This document shows positions 15,236 to 21,192 of a DNA stretch of 21,192 bases, in pieces. The notes under the pieces are model-generated. The model ran no database searches. It had not been told where the DNA came from and saw nothing but the letters and a program-made list of their open reading frames with translations. Made by a program: the position numbers and the translations under genes. How positions within the stretch are numbered: position 1 is the stretch's first letter; every line of letters starts with the position of its first letter. The DNA is from CAIUVD01 sp044338255 (GTDB taxonomy: Bacteria > Planctomycetota > UBA11346). The stretch spans positions 1-21,192 of the forward strand of contig JBIILZ010000070.1 in assembly GCA_044338255.1 (NCBI GenBank), in the 5' to 3' direction.

Positions 15236-15757
15236 ATGAGCGCGACGTTGAGCCCACGACGTCCCGCCCATCGCATCGGCATCGGTTATGACATCCATCG
15301 CTTGGAGCCCGACAACGGCCCCCAGGCAGGGATCTTCATCGCCAATACGCGCGTTGCCTGCCCCTACCGCGTCATCGCCCACAGCGACGGCGATGTCGTG
15401 CTGCATGCCCTTTGCGACGCCTTGCTGGGAGCGGTCGGCGCTGGCGATCTCGGTGAACATTTTCCCGATACCGATGCCGCTCACCGCGGTCGTGATTCAG
15501 CCGAATTCGTGCGCGCGGTTTTGGCCCTCCCGCAATTGAGCGACTGGCAGTTGGCCAATCTGGATGTCAACATCATCGCTCAGGCCCCACGTTTATCCGC
15601 CAGCAAGCCGGCCATGCGCGCGCGCTTGGCGAGTCTGTTCTCGCTGCCCTTGGACGCCGTCGGCCTCAAAGCCCGGACCAATGAGGAATGCGATGCGGTG
15701 GGCGAAAAGCGGGCTCTGCAGGCGCAGGCGGTGATTCTTCTCGAGCGCCGCCAATGA
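15236..15757 (+). CDS. ispF: 2-C-methyl-D-erythritol 2,4-cyclodiphosphate synthase
   Basis: IspF closes the cyclodiphosphate ring in the MEP isoprenoid pathway as a cytosolic trimer. Metal ligands are visible as Asp19 and His21 in GIGYDIHRL and His57 in SDGDVVLHALCDALLGA. Other signatures are GDLGEHFPDTD (70-80), NIIAQAPRLS and KARTNEECDAVGEKRA near the end. Length 173 is slightly above the usual 157-160 because of a 10-residue N-terminal extension and a small insertion after HRLEPDNGPQAG. It follows gcvH by 7 nt and is likely co-transcribed with it. Confidence 0.97.
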   Translation: MSATLSPRRPAHRIGIGYDIHRLEPDNGPQAGIFIANTRVACPYRVIAHSDGDVVLHALCDALLGAVGAGDLGEHFPDTDAAHRGRDSAEFVRAVLALPQLSDWQLANLDVNIIAQAPRLSASKPAMRARLASLFSLPLDAVGLKARTNEECDAVGEKRALQAQAVILLERRQ

Positions 15758-15765
15758 AAATGAAA

Positions 15766-15791
15766 CAGCCGGATGCGTGCGCATCCGGCTG
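15766..15791. terminator. Hairpin terminator between ispF and the STAS gene
   Basis: CAGCCGGATGCG (15766-15777) and CGCATCCGGCTG (15780-15791) are perfect complements (12 bp, tight loop), 8 bp past the ispF stop. On the minus strand it is followed by TTTCATTTTCATT, so it should end transcription of the STAS gene well; on the plus strand no T-run follows. It probably serves both convergent genes. Confidence 0.8.
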
Positions 15792-15812
15792 AGGAGATCG
15801 TCGGCAATCAGC

Positions 15813-15853
15813 ACCGAGTCAGCCTTGCTGGCCTATCTCCGACAGACTCCTAG
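15813..15853 (-). repeat. 41-bp dispersed repeat, copy 2 (inverted)
   Basis: This stretch is the exact reverse complement of 104-144. Read along the minus strand it starts 1 nt after the TAA of the STAS gene and ends 21 nt before the hairpin terminator, so it would be part of the 3' untranslated region of that transcript. Confidence 0.9.
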
Positions 15854-15854
15854 A

Positions 15855-16175
15855 TTAGACTTTAACCGCTGCCACTGCGCCCTGCTGATCGAGATTCAAA
15901 TCGAACAAGCGCTCGAGCTTCAACACTCGGAAAACGGACTTGACCCGATCCTTGATCTCGGCGACGGCAATCTTGCCACCCCCGGCAACCACCTTATTCC
16001 GTGTGCTGATGATCGCCGCGATATTCACCGAGTTCAGGAAGTTCACATTGGTGAAATCGAGGACGATGGATTTCTTGCCCATGGCCAGATACGGTTCGAT
16101 CGCCTTCCAGAGGTTCGAACATTGGTCTTCCGCGACGGAAACCACCACCACGTTATCATTCTCGGTAATATTCAT
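15855..16175 (-). CDS. STAS-domain protein, anti-sigma factor antagonist type
   Basis: The 106-residue product is a single STAS domain like SpoIIAA/RsbV: beta strand NVVVVSVAEDQCSNLW, then IVLDFTNVNFLNSVNIAAIIS (37-57), then GGGKIAVAEIKDRVKSVFRVLKLERLFDL. Such proteins bind anti-sigma kinases and are switched by phosphorylation of a conserved Ser. Ser49 is in that place (LNSVN for the usual IDSSG), but the preceding Asp is Asn48 and the Ser-Gly is Val-Asn, so regulation may differ. AGGAAGG (16181-16187) lies 5 nt before the ATG, a strong ribosome site. No partner RsbW-type kinase is in the window. It is divergent from the MFS-acyltransferase fusion gene. Confidence 0.88.
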   Translation of the reverse strand: MNITENDNVVVVSVAEDQCSNLWKAIEPYLAMGKKSIVLDFTNVNFLNSVNIAAIISTRNKVVAGGGKIAVAEIKDRVKSVFRVLKLERLFDLNLDQQGAVAAVKV

Positions 16176-16294
16176 GTCAGCCTTCCTGAGCTTGGATAAC
16201 CTGCTTGGGCTATCTCTGTGATCAGCGTACCATCATTTCTGCAAGCTCGCCAGGGCCAATCGCGTACGTCGTTCGCTGAGCCCACTCTTGATTA

Positions 16295-16312
16295 TTAGTA
16301 AACGTTAACTAA
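16295..16312. promoter_or_regulatory. Near-perfect 18-bp palindrome upstream of the phospholipid-repair fusion gene
   Basis: TTAGTAAACGTTAACTAA differs from its reverse complement only at one symmetric pair (positions 6 and 13). It ends 12 bp before the ATG at 16325, in an AT-rich pocket of otherwise GC-rich DNA. Size and symmetry fit a dimeric repressor operator (TetR or GntR type); placement so close to the start would block initiation. No clear -35/-10 pair was assigned in the 149-bp divergent region. Confidence 0.5.
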
Positions 16313-16324
16313 CTTAAGTAAACC

Positions 16325-19300
16325 ATGCCCTCTCAACCTCCTCGCGCCCTGGTCGGTCATCTCCTCGCCTGCATCGTCGGTGCCGGGGTCGACAATATCT
16401 TCCGACTCGGCGTGGGCGCGACCTTGGCCGCGACCGCGGTTAATGAGCAGGCCGCGCAAAGCTTAAACCTCTGGGTTATGCTGCTGTTCACCCTGCCTTT
16501 CCTGCTCGTGGCCCCGACCGCCGGCTCCCTCGGCGACCGCCTGCCCAAGCACCTCATCATCCGCGCCGCCCGCCTTGCCGACGTCGCGGTGTGTGCCCTC
16601 GGAGTGGTCGGCATCTGGCTGCACAGCATTCCGCTGATGCTGATCAGCGTCGGGCTGCTGGCGACGATCAGCGCCTTCTTCGCGCCGGTCAAGCTTGCCG
16701 TCGTCCCGGAACTGGTCGACGACGACGAACTCCCCCGCGCCAATGGCAAGCTCGTGGGCCTGACCATCATCGGCATCCTTGGTGGCATGGGTCTGGCCGC
16801 GACCGCCGATCAGCCCGTGGTGCTGGCCGGTGTCACCGCCGTGATGTGCGCGCTGGGGGTCGCTGGCGCGTGGATGATTCCGCCCCTCTCGGCGAAGAAT
16901 CCAGCAGCGCCGATCGCCATGCCCTGGTCCCTGGTGCGCCAGCTCCGCGCCCTTGGCCAGCCACGCGGATTGTGGGCGCCGACCCTGTCACTGGCCGGTT
17001 TCTGGGCCCTGGCGTCGATCGCCTCGGTGCAACTCGTGTCCTTGGTCGGGGCCCATTATCCGCACCTCGTCTTTAACAGTTGGCTCGGGACCCTCAGCCT
17101 GAACGCGACCCAATCCATCGCCGCCACCGCCCTGGCCCTCGGCTTGGGTCTGGTGGTGGGCTCGGTGCTGGCCCCGCGCATGCTGTCACGGGCTTTTCCC
17201 GCCGGGCTGCCCATCGCTGGCGCCCTGCTCGCCGGCGCCAGCCTCGCCGGCGCCGGCTGGCATGCGCATCACGGCGGTGGCCTGCCCGTCTTCGCGCTGT
17301 GGCTGTTCGGTGCCGGCGTCGGCGCCGGCTGGTGGGAAGTCCCCGTGACCTTGCTGCTGCAAGAGCGCTCGGCACCCGAACGGCGCAACCTGGTGATGAG
17401 CGGCGCGACCATCATCAGCAACCTGGCGACGATTATCCTGGTGGTCGCGATCATGCCCCTGACCAATGGCGCCTTTGGCCATGCCTGGCTGTCGGCGGAG
17501 ATTTTCATGCTCGTAGGGGTTGGCGCGGTCGCCTTGGCGACCATCTGCCTGTGGTTCTATCGCCTGCAATTTGTCGCCTGGATGTGCGGCACCCTCACCC
17601 GCTGCCTGTGGGATCTGCAGGTCACCGGTAGCGAGCACCTGCCGACGCAGGGCGGCTGCCTGATCATCGCCAATCATCTGAGCTATGCCGACGGCTTCGC
17701 GCTCTGCTCCAAGCTCCATCGGCCGGTGCGCTTCCTGGTCTTCGGCTCATTTTTCCGCGTGCCGGTGCTGGGCTTCCTCCTGCGCGCCATCGGCGCCATT
17801 CCCGTCAATGGCGGCGATCGCCGGGCGGCGCTGATGGCTTCGCTGGATGGCGCCGTGGCGGCCCTGCAACGCGGAGAAGTGGTGGCAATCTTCCCCGAGG
17901 GAAAACTCACCCGCAGCGGCGGCATCGATCGCTTCAAGAGCGGCCTCGAACGCATCGCCAGCCGCGCCAACGTCCCCGTGGTACCGGTCTATCTCGATGG
18001 CTTGTATGGCACGTGGATGAGCCGTGCGCCGGTGCGCGAGTGGCTGCGTCCGTTCCGCCATGTCGGCGTGCGCGTCGGCGCCCCCTTGCCGCCGACGATC
18101 AATGCCGCCGAAGCCCGGCGGGCGGTAATCGCCCTCGGTCACCAAGAGGCCCTCGCCCACAGCGCCGCCGATCAGCGTACCCTCGCCACCGCCGCCCTGG
18201 CGCTGATGCGCCAGCATCCCCGCGCCGTCTGCGTCCGCGATGCCCAGGGCACGCTGCTCAATTGGCAGGCTCTGGGCATGGCCCGGGCAATGATCCCCCT
18301 GCTGGCCCTGACCTCCGAAGACCAGCGCGTGGGTCTGGTCCTGCCCCCCGGCCGGGCCGGCGTCCTCGCCAACCTCGCCCTGGCCATGGCCGGACGCACG
18401 GCGGTGAACCTCAACCATACCGCGGGCAGCACTGCCGTAGAGAAGATGTGCGCCCTCGCGCGGATCAGCACGGTGATTACCGCCACGCCGTATCTCAAGC
18501 GGCTCAATGACGCCGGTCTGACCGAGGTCCTGGAACGCTATCGGCTGCTGCGCGCCGAAGAGCTCATTCCCCGCGTCGGCAAGCTGGCACTGCTCGCGCA
18601 GACCCTCGCCTGCCTGCTCCTGCCGCCGCGTTGGCTGGTCAGTGGCAAGGCCGATGATGTTGCCGCCATCGTCTTCTCCAGCGGCTCTACCGGCGACCCC
18701 AAAGGCGTCCAGCTGACCCATCGCCAGATGCTCGCCAACTGCCGCGCGGTGCGCCAGGGCCTGGATCTGCAGGCCTATAAGGATGTGATCCTCAGCCCCC
18801 TGCCGTTGTTCCACAGTTTCGGCCTGGTGCCGGGAATGTGGCTGGGCCTGACCCATGGCCTATCGCTGGCGGCGCACCCTGATCCCACCGATGGCGCGAC
18901 CATCGGCAAGCTCGCACAGGAACTCGGCGTCACGTTCATCATCAGCACGCCGACTTTCGTTCGCGGCTGGATGCGGCGCATCGAACCCGAACAATTCAAG
19001 ACCGTGCGCCTGGCGGTAGTCGGTGCCGAGCGCTGTCCGACGGAACTGAAGACGGCCTTCAAGGAACGCTATAACTGCGACCTCCTCGAAGGCTATGGCT
19101 GCACCGAGCTCGCCCCGACCGTCGCCGTCAATCTGCCAGAGGTCCGCCGCGATGGCGAAATCGAGATCCGCAGCAAGGACGGCACTGTCGGTCGTCCGCT
19201 CATCGGTATGTCGGCTTTCACCATCGATCCCGTGAGCCAAGAGATCCTACCGCCCGGCCGTGAGGGTCTGATCGTGATCTGCAGTCCCAGCCGCATGCTC

Positions 19301-19738
19301 GGCTATCTCGATCGCGATGATCTCACCGCCAAGGCTTTCGTGCACGGCGGCTACAATACCGGCGACATGGGCATCGTCGATGAGGACGGCTTCATCCGCA
19401 TCACCGGCCGGCTCGCGCGCTTCGCCAAGATCGCCGGCGAGATGGTGCCGCTCGACAATGTCGAAGCCCTGCTGCAATCCGGCCTGGCCGAACAGAACGA
19501 CCAAGCTGAGCTGGCGGTGGCCGCCATCGCCGACGACACCCGTGGCGAACGTCTGGTGGTGCTGCACTGCGGCTTCGACGGTGATTGGGCGCCGATCCTC
19601 GCCAAGCTCGACGGCCAACCCGGCATCTGGAAACCCAAGAGCAGAGACCTCCACGTCGTGCCGGCCATCCCCAAACTGGGCACGGGAAAGCGCGATCTGG
19701 CCGGGATCAAATTGCTCGCCCAAAAGTCGGCGGGGTGA
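16325..19738 (+). CDS. Fused MFS lysophospholipid transporter - PlsC acyltransferase - acyl-ACP synthetase
   Basis: The 1137-residue protein joins three activities for salvage of lysophospholipids. Residues 1 to about 412 are a 12-helix MFS transporter like LplT (APTAGSLGDRLPKH loop at 63-76). Residues about 425-600 are a PlsC-type acyltransferase with HLSYAD (His451-Asp456) and FPEGKLTRSG (523-532). Residues about 610-1137 are an AMP-forming acyl-ACP/CoA synthetase with SSGSTGDPKG (785-794), GYGCTE (923-928), TGD (1012-1014) and Lys1122 in GKRDL. The last two parts match E. coli Aas, and the transporter matches its partner LplT; such three-part fusions are known in several Gram-negative groups. 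It would flip, then re-acylate, lyso-phosphatidylethanolamine at the inner membrane. The ATG at 16325 has only a weak ribosome site. Confidence 0.95.
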   Translation: MPSQPPRALVGHLLACIVGAGVDNIFRLGVGATLAATAVNEQAAQSLNLWVMLLFTLPFLLVAPTAGSLGDRLPKHLIIRAARLADVAVCALGVVGIWLHSIPLMLISVGLLATISAFFAPVKLAVVPELVDDDELPRANGKLVGLTIIGILGGMGLAATADQPVVLAGVTAVMCALGVAGAWMIPPLSAKNPAAPIAMPWSLVRQLRALGQPRGLWAPTLSLAGFWALASIASVQLVSLVGAHYPHLVFNSWLGTLSLNATQSIAATALALGLGLVVGSVLAPRMLSRAFPAGLPIAGALLAGASLAGAGWHAHHGGGLPVFALWLFGAGVGAGWWEVPVTLLLQERSAPERRNLVMSGATIISNLATIILVVAIMPLTNGAFGHAWLSAEIFMLVGVGAVALATICLWFYRLQFVAWMCGTLTRCLWDLQVTGSEHLPTQGGCLIIANHLSYADGFALCSKLHRPVRFLVFGSFFRVPVLGFLLRAIGAIPVNGGDRRAALMASLDGAVAALQRGEVVAIFPEGKLTRSGGIDRFKSGLERIASRANVPVVPVYLDGLYGTWMSRAPVREWLRPFRHVGVRVGAPLPPTINAAEARRAVIALGHQEALAHSAADQRTLATAALALMRQHPRAVCVRDAQGTLLNWQALGMARAMIPLLALTSEDQRVGLVLPPGRAGVLANLALAMAGRTAVNLNHTAGSTAVEKMCALARISTVITATPYLKRLNDAGLTEVLERYRLLRAEELIPRVGKLALLAQTLACLLLPPRWLVSGKADDVAAIVFSSGSTGDPKGVQLTHRQMLANCRAVRQGLDLQAYKDVILSPLPLFHSFGLVPGMWLGLTHGLSLAAHPDPTDGATIGKLAQELGVTFIISTPTFVRGWMRRIEPEQFKTVRLAVVGAERCPTELKTAFKERYNCDLLEGYGCTELAPTVAVNLPEVRRDGEIEIRSKDGTVGRPLIGMSAFTIDPVSQEILPPGREGLIVICSPSRMLGYLDRDDLTAKAFVHGGYNTGDMGIVDEDGFIRITGRLARFAKIAGEMVPLDNVEALLQSGLAEQNDQAELAVAAIADDTRGERLVVLHCGFDGDWAPILAKLDGQPGIWKPKSRDLHVVPAIPKLGTGKRDLAGIKLLAQKSAG

Positions 19739-19813
19739 TAGCTTACCGAAGACTTCCTGGCTGCCGCCCCTCTCGTCCCTGGTGGGCGTCGTCTCGATCT
19801 CAAAGATCCCATT

Positions 19814-19972
19814 ATGGACGATGTGCTGGCCGCCGCCGTCGGCACCGAGGTGCATGGCTACATGAAACTGGACGAGGAACGCGACGGCCGCGCCCGCCTC
19901 AAGCCCAAGCGGGGAAGCACCGCTGAACGCTTATTGGCCATCTACAACCTCGTCGAGCAACATCTGTCATAG
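19814..19972 (+). CDS. Hypothetical small protein (52 aa, start uncertain)
   Basis: The frame is open from 19742, just after the TGA-TAG that ends the fusion gene, to TAG at 19970-19972. The only usual start codon is ATG 19814, giving 52 residues: MDDVLAAAVGTEVHGYMKL, then a charged part (DEERDGRARLKPKRGS) and TAERLLAIYNLVEQHLS. The 24 codons before the ATG also look coding (LTEDFLAAAPLVPGGRRLDL), so the true start could be a CTG near 19757, or the 5' part may have been lost. Third-position GC is high, like the neighbours. AAAGA lies 7 nt before the ATG. Family not recognised; probably co-transcribed with the fusion gene. Confidence 0.5.
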   Translation: MDDVLAAAVGTEVHGYMKLDEERDGRARLKPKRGSTAERLLAIYNLVEQHLS

Positions 19973-19980
19973 GTATGATC

Positions 19981-20012
19981 TAGGTTGGGCACCCCCGAAC
20001 GAAGACAACCTA
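19981..20012. other. Hairpin in the spacer after the small ORF
   Basis: TAGGTTG (19981-19987) pairs with CAACCTA (20006-20012) across an 18-nt loop, 8 bp after the stop at 19972. No T-run follows, so it is a weak terminator candidate at best. The remainder of the 222-bp spacer to 20194 shows no gene; base composition drops to AT-rich from about 20160. Confidence 0.3.
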
Positions 20013-20194
20013 CGGTGGTAATGTCGTGCGTGCTAGTTTAGGCGACTGAACGCTTACACAGAAACTCACGCCGAATGCATCGAGACAACACGTGATATGT
20101 TCCCCGGGCACCACTCGGCAAGACGTGTTCGCGAGCCTGGGCCATCAATAGGTTGTGTGCCTACTTTTTCTCTTATTAGTTTAGTTAATATGCA

Positions 20195-20593
20195 TCAACT
20201 CAGTCGAAGAACCAGCAACTGCTTTGCGACACCTGCTGTCATTTCAATATCGGAAAGCGATTGCGGAAGTTCCCTCAATATCTCAGTAGCGATTGCAAAA
20301 TCTTTCGACGAATGCTTCTCCATAGATGATGCATTTGGCCATACGATCACGATTTTTTCGTCGGGCAAATTATGCAAACCTGCCCACAACGAATCCGACA
20401 GAGCATCCCATACTTGATTGGTATCCAGCGGAGGATCAAGTGGAAATGAACGACGCACACCATCAAAAAAATCGTCTTTCGAGATAACATTGGCGGGCAG
20501 AAAAAGTATCAACCAACCCTCCTGTCTCCGCTCCGCGACAACACGCTCGCATTCCGACATATCGATACTAAAGAAACCGGTTGCAGTAAGCAT
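20195..20593 (-). CDS. Barstar-family ribonuclease inhibitor (immunity protein)
   Basis: The 132-residue product resembles barstar, the cytoplasmic inhibitor that plugs the active site of barnase-type RNases. The core LDTNQVWDALSDSLWAGL (56-73) lines up with barstar NLDALWDCLT, so Asp63 and Asp67 match Asp35 and Asp39, the main contacts to the RNase active site. Before it, KDDFFDGVRRSFPLD matches the barstar helix region; after it, KIVIVWPNASS (80-90) matches the central strand, and DFAIATEILRELPQ a later helix. It has an extra 20-30 N-terminal residues. The ATG lies 7 nt after the toxin stop, and its ribosome site AGGTGA (20601-20606 complement) overlaps that stop, so expression is coupled to the toxin. 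Composition is markedly AT-richer than the rest of the window. Confidence 0.85.
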   Translation of the reverse strand: MLTATGFFSIDMSECERVVAERRQEGWLILFLPANVISKDDFFDGVRRSFPLDPPLDTNQVWDALSDSLWAGLHNLPDEKIVIVWPNASSMEKHSSKDFAIATEILRELPQSLSDIEMTAGVAKQLLVLRLS

Positions 20594-20600
20594 GAATCAA

Positions 20601-21086
20601 TCACCTGATCCTTACAAATGCTGGTTGAGCAGTGTCGCCATAGTGCGTCCAAGTATAGTACGCCTCACCCGTTTGTACGTTAACGACAATTCGATTAGTT
20701 CCAGCGCCGGTCGCACCCGCAGACGGAGCAACCCTGAACTCACGGTATGGTGATGCAGCTCCTTGCGCACCTGGCAAATCACCTCCCCAATTCTTAAACG
20801 TAGACCACCATTTATTGGCTAAATTACCTACTGGCTTCGTACCAGCGGCGATGTGTGCCATTGTACTGCTAACCGACGCTGCCTCTGCCGCAGGCAGCGA
20901 CCCGGGCGTAATAAAGGCGATGTTTGATGAAGCCGTTTGACGAATCCCTAATGTTACAAAACTTCCTGCGCGCGAACTGCTACTGACTCGACTGGCCAAG
21001 TAAAATTCGTATGAGGTAGAACCTCCCGCCCACATCGCCTCCAACGCACGGGTGGCAATGCGAGCCAATGGCATTGCGTTAAGCAC
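20601..21086 (-). CDS. Barnase/RNase Sa-like ribonuclease toxin
   Basis: The C-terminal 65 residues of this 161-residue product match microbial N1/T1-family ribonucleases: WWSTFKNWGGDLPGAQG (93-109) resembles barnase FKNREGKLPGKSG, YREF (114-117) holds the catalytic Glu116, TNRIVV (130-135) holds Arg132, and YYTWTHYGD...FVRIR (143-161) holds the catalytic His148. One Arg of the barnase set (R83) is not matched. The first 90 residues are Ser/Ala-rich and unrecognised, with no signal peptide, so export would need another route; it could be the toxic tip of a polymorphic toxin separated from its carrier. The start may be GTG 21086, directly after an in-frame TGA, or ATG 21074. The barstar-like gene is immediately downstream. 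Confidence 0.82.
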   Translation of the reverse strand: MLNAMPLARIATRALEAMWAGGSTSYEFYLASRVSSSSRAGSFVTLGIRQTASSNIAFITPGSLPAAEAASVSSTMAHIAAGTKPVGNLANKWWSTFKNWGGDLPGAQGAASPYREFRVAPSAGATGAGTNRIVVNVQTGEAYYTWTHYGDTAQPAFVRIR

Positions 21087-21192
21087 TCATTTTTTTCACG
21101 ATTTTCCGAGCATAGGGATGCAGTGGTTTTCGCGAAGCTGATCGACCAGCCCGAGTCTTCTTTTTCCATCGTTCGATACGTCGAATGGCCTC
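21079..21192 (-). CDS. C-terminal end of an unidentified basic protein (runs off the window)
   Basis: One minus-strand frame is open from the window edge to TAA at 21079-21081, giving 37 residues very rich in Lys and Arg (EAIRRIERWKKKTRAG, then HPYARKIVKKMSA). If real, it overlaps the toxin's GTG start by 8 nt, so the toxin could be translated with it. I do not recognise the family; a DNA-binding or mobile-element protein would fit the basic charge but this is a guess. The stretch is short enough to be open by chance. Confidence 0.35.
   Translation of the reverse strand, partial: EAIRRIERWKKKTRAGRSASRKPLHPYARKIVKKMSA

Noticed and set aside
104..15853. Composite transposon bounded by the inverted 41-bp repeats
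   Set aside because: The 15.7 kb between the copies holds housekeeping genes (lpxK, tRNA-Leu, gcvH, ispF) and no transposase was found, so transposition as a unit is not supported.
17747..18856. 369-aa minus-strand open frame opposite the MFS-acyltransferase fusion
   Set aside because: Antisense shadow rich in Gly, Gln and His; the plus-strand gene has complete catalytic motifs across the same span.
21087..21110. Programmed frameshift on the A-run (about 21092-21098) joining the basic ORF to the toxin
   Set aside because: The toxin frame has a TGA at 21087-21089, between the A-run and the GTG, so a slip on the A-run would stop at once.

Overview
The window reads as the chromosome of a GC-rich Gram-negative bacterium. 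LpxK (lipid A synthesis) and a Cus-type tripartite metal efflux system imply an outer membrane. A DksA-like protein with a long Lys/Ala/Pro-rich tail, a 'GEGGMGEVY' Ser/Thr kinase with a C-terminal membrane anchor, and an anti-sigma-antagonist type STAS protein suggest the Planctomycetota or a relative in the PVC group. That placement is inference; no rRNA is present to settle it.

Layout. At 1-224 there is a possible degraded gene end, one copy of a 41-bp repeat and a terminator. The DksA-like gene (225-1616, minus) is divergent from a C45-type N-acyl hydrolase/acyltransferase (1832-2929, plus), which is followed closely by lpxK (2964-4064). A small conserved-looking gene (4192-4428, minus), tRNA-Leu(CAA) (4514-4600) with its terminator, and a ClC-family chloride channel with two CBS domains (4846-6789) come next. 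The ClC gene has an odd start region. Convergent to it is a minus-strand cluster transcribed from 14716 down to 6779: Ser/Thr kinase, TolC/CusC-like outer membrane protein, a 39-aa membrane protein, CusB-like adaptor and CusA-like RND pump. The last three are tightly packed (ATGA overlap; 6-nt gap) and surely co-expressed. CusA keeps the three methionines of the copper/silver site.

From 14860 a gcvH-ispF pair is followed by a minus-strand STAS gene (15855-16175), which carries the second, inverted copy of the 41-bp repeat in its 3' region and ends in a strong hairpin. Divergent from it is a 1137-residue fusion of an MFS lysophospholipid transporter, a PlsC-type acyltransferase and an acyl-ACP synthetase (16325-19738). 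It is preceded by an AT-rich near-perfect 18-bp palindrome. A short ORF follows.

The last kilobase (about 20160-21192) is clearly lower in GC than the rest. On the minus strand it encodes a barnase/RNase Sa-like ribonuclease toxin and, 7 nt downstream, a barstar-like inhibitor, next to the end of an unidentified basic protein that runs off the window. This looks like a recently acquired toxin-immunity module.

A second theme is the abundance of short perfect or near-perfect tandem repeats (12, 15 or 16 bp, 2-7 units) at gene ends, between genes and inside coding sequence.
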